A stretch of DNA of 10,343 nucleotides from positions 1 through 10,343 of the forward strand of contig JAIROC010000275.1 of NCBI GenBank assembly GCA_031257735.1, in the 5' to 3' direction. The first letter of the stretch is position 1. Each line of letters starts with the position of its first letter. The notes beneath the pieces were generated by a model. It did no database searches. It was not told the DNA's origin and was given only the letters and a program-made list of their open reading frames with translations. Made by a program: the position numbers and the translations under genes. Positions 5,793 to 10,343 of this stretch are shown one piece after another. Source of the DNA: Bacteroidales bacterium. GTDB taxonomy: Bacteria; Bacteroidota; Bacteroidia; Bacteroidales; WCHB1-69.

Positions 5793-7949
5793 TTATAGAA
5801 ATACAAAATCCATTTGTTTTTTTGTCAATTGAACATCTTTTACTCGAATACGAACTTTGTTTCCCAGACAATATATTTTTCCTGTATGTTGTCCTACATA
5901 ACGATAATTATCTTCATCATAATAATAAAAATCATCTATCAACGACTTCACAGATACCATTCCTTCGCACTTAGTTTCATCCAATTGCACCCAAATTCCC
6001 CATTTGCTTACGCCTGAAATTAATCCGTCAAATTCCTGTCCAATTTTATCCGATAAAAATTCTGCCTGTTTATATTTAATAGAATTACGTTCCGCTTCAA
6101 CAGCTCTTTGTTCCATATCGCTCGAATGTTTGCACTTTGCTTCCAAATCTTCCTTATTTACAGAAGGATTCCCCTCCATATAATGGCTTAACAAACGATG
6201 AACCATCAAATCAGGATAACGGCGAATAGGTGAAGTAAAATGAGTGTAATACTTGAATGCTAATCCGTAATGTCCAATATTATGGGTAGAATAAATAGCG
6301 CGTTGCATGGTGCGAATAGCCAACGTTTCAATTACATTTTGTTCGCCTTTTCCCTGAACAGAAGAAAATAAATTATTCATTGAGTTTACCAAACTTTTCC
6401 GAGAATTTAACTGAAGTGAATACCCAAGTTTATTAATGAACGTATTGAACTTGTTTATTTTTTCATCCAATGGTTTATCATGAATACGATAAACAAAACT
6501 TTTAGCTTCTTTTCCTAGTGACATTTTTCCTATCGATTCCGCCACTTTGCGGTTTGCTAACAACATAAAATCTTCTATCAATCGATTGGAATCTTTATCT
6601 TCTTTGAGGTAAACGCCAACAGGTTTTGCATTTTCGTCCAAAATAAATTTTACTTCTTCAGAAGCAAAATTGATAGACCCTCGTTCAACCCGTTCTTTTC
6701 GAAGCGCCTTTGCAATAGTATCCAAGATGAGAATTTCTTCATGATATTCTCCCGTTTGGGTTTCTATAATTTCTTGGACTTCTTCATAGTTAAATCGACG
6801 ATTAGAATTGATAACGGTTTTGCCAATCCATTGTTTATGAATTTTCCCTGTTTTATCTATTTCAAATACAACTGAAAAACATAGTTTATCTTCATGCGGA
6901 CGTAAAGAACATAGATTATTCGATAATTTTTCAGGCAACATTGAAATAGTTCTATCAACCAGATAAACCGACGTAGCACGTTTAAATGCTTCTTCTTCAA
7001 TTGCTGTTCCCGGTTTGACGTAATAAGAAACATCAGCAATATGTACGCCAACCTGATAATGATTATTTTTCAGTTTTTTAAAAGAAATAGCATCGTCAAA
7101 ATCTTTGGCGTCTTCGGGATCTATGGTGATAGTTAGAGTATCTCTGAAATCGTGACGTGCAAATATTTCACTTTCAGGAATGAGCTCTGGAATATTTGCC
7201 GCTTCGGTTTCAGCCGCTTCGGAAAAAGATGGATTGAAATTTTGATCTATCAAAATGGAGAACATTTCCACTGTATTGTCTCCTGGATAACCTAAAATTT
7301 GTGTTACTTCTCCGAAAGGATTACGAGCATGTTTCGACCATTCTGTAATCTTTGCCACTACTTTCTGTCCTGTTTTAGCGCCATGTAAGGCTTGATTGGG
7401 AATGAGAATGTCGATAGGCATATTTGTGTTATCGGGAATAAAATAGGAGATATTCTTTGATTCTTTGATTGTTCCAACAAAAAGCTCTTTATCCCGCTTT
7501 ACAATTTCAATCACACGCCCTTCCGGACGATGCCCTTTGCGAGCTGGAAATAAATGAACTTTCACAATATCGCCATTCAACGAACGGGCTGTATTATTGG
7601 GCGCAATAAAAACATCTTCAATCTCTGGACGATTGGCAATTAGATATGCTTTTCCCGTTTGTTTCATACTGATACGACCTTCAATAATATTTGAGCTATC
7701 CGCTACGACTTGAATAGGGTTCAGTTTGTATTTTCCTCGATTCCCTCTAACCAAGATGTTACTTTGAGACATCTCTTCAATCGTCTTACGAACCAATTCT
7801 TTTTCATCTTGATTACTAATATCCAATTTTGCAGATATTTGTTTGTAATTAAAATACTGATAGGGGTTCTTACTAAATACTGTCAGTATACGGGTATTAA
7901 ATTCTGTATTTACGGCTTTCGTCGTTTCTTTTCTTCTCCTTCTGGGCAT
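5793..7949 (-). CDS. rnr: Ribonuclease R
   Basis: Processive 3'-to-5' exoribonuclease that degrades structured RNA, acting in mRNA turnover, rRNA quality control and tmRNA-linked decay. Its 718 residues are arranged as follows: basic N-terminus and winged helix (about 1-80), two cold-shock OB domains (about 85-225), the RNB catalytic domain (about 265-595), and an S1 domain (about 637-718). The four metal-binding aspartates lie in ITIDPEDAKDFDDAIS as Asp277, Asp283, Asp285 and Asp286, with the 6-2-1 spacing known from RNase II and RNase R. The signature HFTSPIRRYPDLMVHR is at 570-585, and ISGVSKWGIWVQL marks the S1 domain. It ends just after S1, without the long lysine-rich tail of E. coli RNase R. 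The ATG at 7949 follows an A-rich leader, 42 nt after the stop of the small gene upstream, so the two may be cotranscribed. Confidence 0.96.
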   Translation of the reverse strand: MPRRRRKETTKAVNTEFNTRILTVFSKNPYQYFNYKQISAKLDISNQDEKELVRKTIEEMSQSNILVRGNRGKYKLNPIQVVADSSNIIEGRISMKQTGKAYLIANRPEIEDVFIAPNNTARSLNGDIVKVHLFPARKGHRPEGRVIEIVKRDKELFVGTIKESKNISYFIPDNTNMPIDILIPNQALHGAKTGQKVVAKITEWSKHARNPFGEVTQILGYPGDNTVEMFSILIDQNFNPSFSEAAETEAANIPELIPESEIFARHDFRDTLTITIDPEDAKDFDDAISFKKLKNNHYQVGVHIADVSYYVKPGTAIEEEAFKRATSVYLVDRTISMLPEKLSNNLCSLRPHEDKLCFSVVFEIDKTGKIHKQWIGKTVINSNRRFNYEEVQEIIETQTGEYHEEILILDTIAKALRKERVERGSINFASEEVKFILDENAKPVGVYLKEDKDSNRLIEDFMLLANRKVAESIGKMSLGKEAKSFVYRIHDKPLDEKINKFNTFINKLGYSLQLNSRKSLVNSMNNLFSSVQGKGEQNVIETLAIRTMQRAIYSTHNIGHYGLAFKYYTHFTSPIRRYPDLMVHRLLSHYMEGNPSVNKEDLEAKCKHSSDMEQRAVEAERNSIKYKQAEFLSDKIGQEFDGLISGVSKWGIWVQLDETKCEGMVSVKSLIDDFYYYDEDNYRYVGQHTGKIYCLGNKVRIRVKDVQLTKKQMDFVFL

Positions 7950-7991
7950 AAGTATTTCTTTTTATTATGAAAATATTTTCTTTCATCATGA

Positions 7992-8333
7992 TTAATAACA
8001 ATCTTTCAACCATATTTGTTGTTCGGAATCATATACTTTATCACAATTATTTCTTATCTGAAAACGTAAAATATATTGATTATTGTCTTTATTTTCCAAT
8101 ATAAAAATTTCATTGTATTGTTCGTCCTTTGTTATTTCAGCCAAAGTAGTAGGAAGTTTTCCTGTTTCTTCTTTAAATTGATCAATTGCTTTTATAAGAT
8201 GTTTTGCTCGGTTCTGCATACTTTTTTCATACGTATTCGATTGATTTACGATGAAAAAACAAAGCATCCCAATCGAAATAATAACCAAAAACAATGAATA
8301 CAGTTTACGCGTAAACTTACTTTTCTCTTTCAT
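7992..8333 (-). CDS. Hypothetical small single-pass membrane protein upstream of rnr
   Basis: I do not recognise this family. The 113-residue product has a basic N-terminus (KEKSKFTRK), one hydrophobic segment at about 11-29 that would serve as signal anchor or uncleaved signal, and a soluble remainder probably outside the cytoplasm. The segment HLIKAIDQFKEETGKLPTTL (45-64) recalls the helix and 'G-x-x-P-x-x-L' turn of type II secretion pseudopilins. The N-terminus lacks the Gly/Phe-type prepilin cleavage pattern, so this is only a resemblance. Two cysteines near the C-terminus (Cys97, Cys112) could form a disulfide. The stop is 42 nt before rnr on the same strand. It is probably real, judging by the coherent layout of membrane segment and soluble domain and its position in tandem with rnr. 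Confidence 0.7.
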   Translation of the reverse strand: MKEKSKFTRKLYSLFLVIISIGMLCFFIVNQSNTYEKSMQNRAKHLIKAIDQFKEETGKLPTTLAEITKDEQYNEIFILENKDNNQYILRFQIRNNCDKVYDSEQQIWLKDCY

Positions 8334-8340
8334 GACGCAT

Positions 8341-8348
8341 CAAAATTA
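8341..8348 (-). promoter_or_regulatory. Exact -7 box very close to the small membrane gene
   Basis: On the minus strand TAATTTTG matches TAnnTTTG exactly and is identical to the -7 box of ahpC. It lies only 7 nt before the ATG at 8333, so the transcript would be nearly leaderless. No good TTTG or TTG is seen 19-20 nt upstream (the region is T-rich). It may be chance, or the true start may lie further inside the gene. Confidence 0.3.
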
Positions 8349-8452
8349 TCTGTCTTAATTACGAAAAAAGTAATGATTTATTGGATAGGCAAGGATAAAA
8401 ATTGCAGGAATTTGAAAATTGAAAATTAACTCCGCTGCCCTTACGGGTGCTT

Positions 8453-8502
8453 CAGTCGTTCCTCTTTCACAATGACGGCGTTGATTGTTGCGAAAATACT
8501 TT
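8453..8502 (-). repeat. Dispersed intergenic repeat, copy B
   Basis: This is the partner of the repeat at 53-100. On the minus strand it reads CGTCATTGTGAAAGAGGAAC and onward, similar to the common intergenic repeat family with that opening. It ends at or next to the IS boundary, so the IS may have inserted beside or within it. Confidence 0.55.
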
Positions 8503-8531
8503 ATAGACAGACTAATTAGTGTCTGTCTATA
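8502..8531. repeat. Palindrome spanning the left IS end
   Basis: TATAGACAGAC (8502-8512) and GTCTGTCTATA (8521-8531) are perfect 11-bp inverted copies around TAATTAGT. The outer arm lies outside the IS as defined by its matching ends. It resembles the right IS end (TTAAAGACAGACACTAATTA at 10211-10230) with one substitution and loss of AC. Confidence 0.8.
8513..8528. repeat. IS left terminal inverted repeat (with possible TSD)
   Basis: TAATTAGTGTCTGTCT is the exact reverse complement of 10215-10230. The first six bases may instead be a TAATTA target duplication. Confidence 0.85.
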
Positions 8532-8554
8532 TAGTCCGCATATTTCATATTTGG

Positions 8555-8596
8555 CTCATCCCACCCCAAGGTAAATCGTAAAAAAGGGGGTATGAG
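8555..8596 (-). other. Hairpin downstream of the transposase, inside the IS
   Basis: CTCAT (8555-8559) pairs with ATGAG (8592-8596), and ACCCC (8563-8567) pairs with GGGG plus T (8587-8591). This gives ten pairs with a CCC bulge and a 19-nt loop. There is no T-tract, so it is not a plain terminator. It may protect the transposase mRNA end or block incoming transcription. Confidence 0.35.
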
Positions 8597-8741
8597 AAAA
8601 CATTATTTGTAAGGATATGTCAAGATTCGTCCATTTTTATTATTCGTGTTACTATTTTTTGTTTTTATTCGGTTTTTTTGACACAACAAGACACAATTCT
8701 CCCATTCAAGCTGCCTTATTTCGATTATTCAAGAAAGTATT

Positions 8742-10133
8742 TTATATTCTTTGCAACACTGCTCCTGTCATCACCCGGATATTGTAGGCTATGACACTCC
8801 ATAACACTTTTTGGTTAAAATGAGCTTCTCCCTTCCAATTACAACGAAAAATGCCATAGCCTCGCTTCAAGTTGGAGATAACTGCTTCTATACCACTACG
8901 CCATTTCTTCAGACGGGTTGACATATTTTTGCTGCTGGTGATATTTTTTAAACTACCGCTTATTTTGTTAAATACTATATTGATAATCCCTTTCTCCTGA
9001 GAATATTCCATATTGGCTATAGATGCATATCCTCCATCCGTTGCACTGTCGCGTGGAACTATACCATAGTTTGTTATTACCTCTTCTATCATGCCCTGAT
9101 ACAAGGAACTATCTGATGGATTACCCTTTAATATATTACATCCAAGTATTAAATTGCTTTTTCCTGTTGCCAAATTTACCTTATGTCCAAACTGGATTTC
9201 TCGACCCCCTTTTACTATTATGTCGGTATGCAACTCATAAATGGAATACAGCTTCTCCTCCTTGTGAACTTGTTCTCCTTTTATCTCTTTTTTCCATGTC
9301 ATTGCATATACTTGATGCATCAGGGGTAACAAACGTTCCAGTGAGAGTATTATTAATTCTGACTGCGGACTTATACTATAAATGTTCTTTTTTTTTATAA
9401 CATTGGATACTTGATTAATGCTTTTTGTAAATGTTATCAATTGATTCCTGAACAATTTTGTGCGCTTGTCCAAATCTCTACTCTTCTCTGCATTCCCTTT
9501 CTGATTTTTACTTTTCCTTGTTTTTGTATTATTTATTAAAAAATAGGTCTTCTTGGCGTTTTTTGTATAGTTTCGGAAATTTACCCCTTCTATCTCTTTC
9601 TGCAATTGGGTTAGCAATCTATGACTCTCCCGGATACAATCCCATACCAGTGAATTATTCGTCGGATAATGAATATTTGTCTTTATCACTGTACTGTCTT
9701 GACGTAGTTTCGTTATATCTTCCAAGCCTTCTTTCATTGCTATATTGTTTAACGCTACCATGAATTTATCCAGACTATCTTTACGTATTCTCGAAATATA
9801 TTTCTGGTACGTTTGAAAGCTATATGGTAATGATAAATCTAATTTTAAAAATTGTTCGCATATTCTCGAATCGCTCTGATGATATTCCAGCTCTCTATAA
9901 TCCAACCCCTTTTCTTCTTTATACAAGGCTGCACGGATGATTTGCTCTATACTGGGCATATCTTTTCTGCCAAAGATACTTTGTTTACTCCCTTTTACAA
10001 TATCAGGTGCAAGTATCTTTATTAATTCGGGATGCAATTCCAATATTGTATCCAATAATCCCAACACAGGATTCTTTGACCAGTCTGCCTGTTCAAATTT
10101 AAATCGGAGCGACTCAAATAAATTCATTCTCAT
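8742..10133 (-). CDS. IS transposase, DDE type (ISNCY-like)
   Basis: Cuts and joins the ends of the surrounding IS. From the chosen start it has 463 residues. The catalytic triad appears as Asp146 (LRQDSTVIKTNIHYPT), Asp366 (SATDGGYAS) and Glu415 (GIEAVISNLKRGYG). The block YELHTDIIVKGGREIQFGHK (299-318), followed by GNPSDSSLY, is characteristic of ISNCY-type transposases of the IS5/IS4-like superfamily. The region 185-250 is strongly basic. The frame is open upstream to 10211, but that start would lie before the predicted transcription start near 10150. I therefore place the start at 10133; the ATG at 10127 is equally possible. No frameshift or stop was seen. Base use is AT-rich like its surroundings, so there is no sign of very recent arrival from a GC-rich host. 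Confidence 0.9.
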   Translation of the reverse strand: MRMNLFESLRFKFEQADWSKNPVLGLLDTILELHPELIKILAPDIVKGSKQSIFGRKDMPSIEQIIRAALYKEEKGLDYRELEYHQSDSRICEQFLKLDLSLPYSFQTYQKYISRIRKDSLDKFMVALNNIAMKEGLEDITKLRQDSTVIKTNIHYPTNNSLVWDCIRESHRLLTQLQKEIEGVNFRNYTKNAKKTYFLINNTKTRKSKNQKGNAEKSRDLDKRTKLFRNQLITFTKSINQVSNVIKKKNIYSISPQSELIILSLERLLPLMHQVYAMTWKKEIKGEQVHKEEKLYSIYELHTDIIVKGGREIQFGHKVNLATGKSNLILGCNILKGNPSDSSLYQGMIEEVITNYGIVPRDSATDGGYASIANMEYSQEKGIINIVFNKISGSLKNITSSKNMSTRLKKWRSGIEAVISNLKRGYGIFRCNWKGEAHFNQKVLWSVIAYNIRVMTGAVLQRI

Positions 10134-10155
10134 GATATGATTTCTTTTTATGTTG

Positions 10156-10187
10156 CAAAGATAATACTTTTTTTTGACATATACAAG
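10156..10187 (-). promoter_or_regulatory. Transposase promoter
   Basis: On the minus strand TATCTTTG (10156-10163) matches TAnnTTTG exactly, and CTTG (10184-10187) supplies the -33 TTG with a 20-nt spacer. Transcription would start near 10150, giving a leader of about 15-20 nt before ATG 10133. This argues against the upstream ATG at 10211. Confidence 0.65.
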
Positions 10188-10214
10188 TTTGTTAATGAAA
10201 ATCTTATACATTAA

Positions 10215-10230
10215 AGACAGACACTAATTA
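10215..10230. repeat. IS right terminal inverted repeat (with possible TSD)
   Basis: AGACAGACACTAATTA is the exact reverse complement of 8513-8528. The last six bases may be a TAATTA target duplication. Confidence 0.85.
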
Positions 10231-10231
10231 A

Positions 10232-10343
10232 TCAAGAATATTATAGAACGTCTTTGTTTTCTGCAGAAAATGGTGAAATAAAAAGATTTGTAATAGATAA
10301 ATGGAATCCTACTTTGGTAAGAATAACGCATACATTTTCCCAT
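10232..10343 (+). other. Open frame running off the right edge, unknown
   Basis: After a TAA at 10229-10231 one + frame stays open for 37 codons to the window end (SAENGEIKRFVIDKWNPTLV is its middle part). It has no Met. The composition looks protein-like, but the stretch is too short to identify. It could be the rest of a gene whose start was lost, or chance. The minus strand also has an open frame here. Confidence 0.2.

Larger units (their letters stand above)
8334..8512. other. Non-coding stretch between the rnr operon and the IS
   Basis: Together with the untranslated left part of the IS this makes about 400 nt without a gene. It holds the -7-like motif at 8341-8348, copy B of the dispersed repeat (8453-8502), and the outer arm of the palindrome at the IS end. 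Nothing coding was seen in it. Confidence 0.55.
8513..10230 (-). mobile_element. Complete insertion sequence, ISNCY (ISDol1-like) group
   Basis: The element is about 1.72 kb and is bounded by identical inverted 16-mers: TAATTAGTGTCTGTCT at 8513-8528 and its complement at 10215-10230. The outermost six bases, TAATTA, are themselves palindromic, so they could be target duplication rather than IS. In that case the IS proper is 8519-10224 with 10-bp ends GTGTCTGTCT. It contains one transposase gene on the minus strand with its own promoter. Between the left end and the transposase stop lie about 215 nt of non-coding DNA with a hairpin at 8555-8596. Size and transposase type fit the ISDol1-like group of the ISNCY collection; the group name is from memory. 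It appears intact and possibly mobile. Confidence 0.85.

Noticed and set aside
5740..5800. Shared terminator for yidD and rnr
   Set aside because: No inverted repeat with a T-run was found in the space between the convergent genes, only the 10-bp tandem duplication.
9023..9763. Long + strand frames opposite the transposase
   Set aside because: They are antisense to a clear transposase and have no recognisable motif; treated as shadows.
10134..10211. Upstream start for the transposase at 10211
   Set aside because: It would precede the predicted transcription start near 10150, reach the terminal repeat region, and add a 26-residue stretch that does not look like the family's N-terminus.

Overview
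The window looks like a chromosomal segment of an AT-rich member of the Bacteroidota, probably order Bacteroidales. This rests on three things. Promoters of the form TTG/TTTG - about 19-20 nt - TAnnTTTG lie before ahpC and the transposase. The genes use A-rich leaders with no clear Shine-Dalgarno sequence. The protein sequences also have the character of that group. No rRNA, tRNA or CRISPR was seen. The order-level placement is inference.

Left part (1-3056): a peroxide-defence locus on the + strand. ahpC (2-Cys peroxiredoxin) has a strong promoter with a near-perfect PerR operator lying across it. A terminator-like hairpin follows, then ahpF (the AhpC reductase), then a Fur-family regulator whose metal ligands, including the diagnostic Asp, match PerR one for one. 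Effector, reductase and sensor therefore sit together, and the sensor probably controls the first gene.

Middle (3250-5443): a compact, very AT-rich restriction-modification cassette. It holds a D12-class adenine methyltransferase, a winged-helix plus HNH endonuclease, and the broken start of a second DPPY methyltransferase, packed with 1-2 nt gaps. Loss of the second methylase is the most interesting feature here. A layout of two methylases and one nuclease suggests a system for an asymmetric site that may now protect only one strand.

Right part (5499-10343): yidD (+) converges with rnr (RNase R, -). Upstream of rnr is a small single-membrane-span protein of unknown function. Beyond it lie a dispersed intergenic repeat (a second copy sits at the left edge of the window) and a complete insertion sequence of about 1.7 kb. 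Its DDE transposase resembles the ISNCY (ISDol1-like) group. The element has identical 16-bp ends, and its left end is part of a larger palindrome suggesting an abutting partial copy of the other end. The last 113 bases hold an open frame of unknown meaning running off the edge.

Most of the content is ordinary housekeeping and stress genes plus accessory DNA. No clearly new system was found; the decayed restriction-modification cassette is the best candidate for a closer look.
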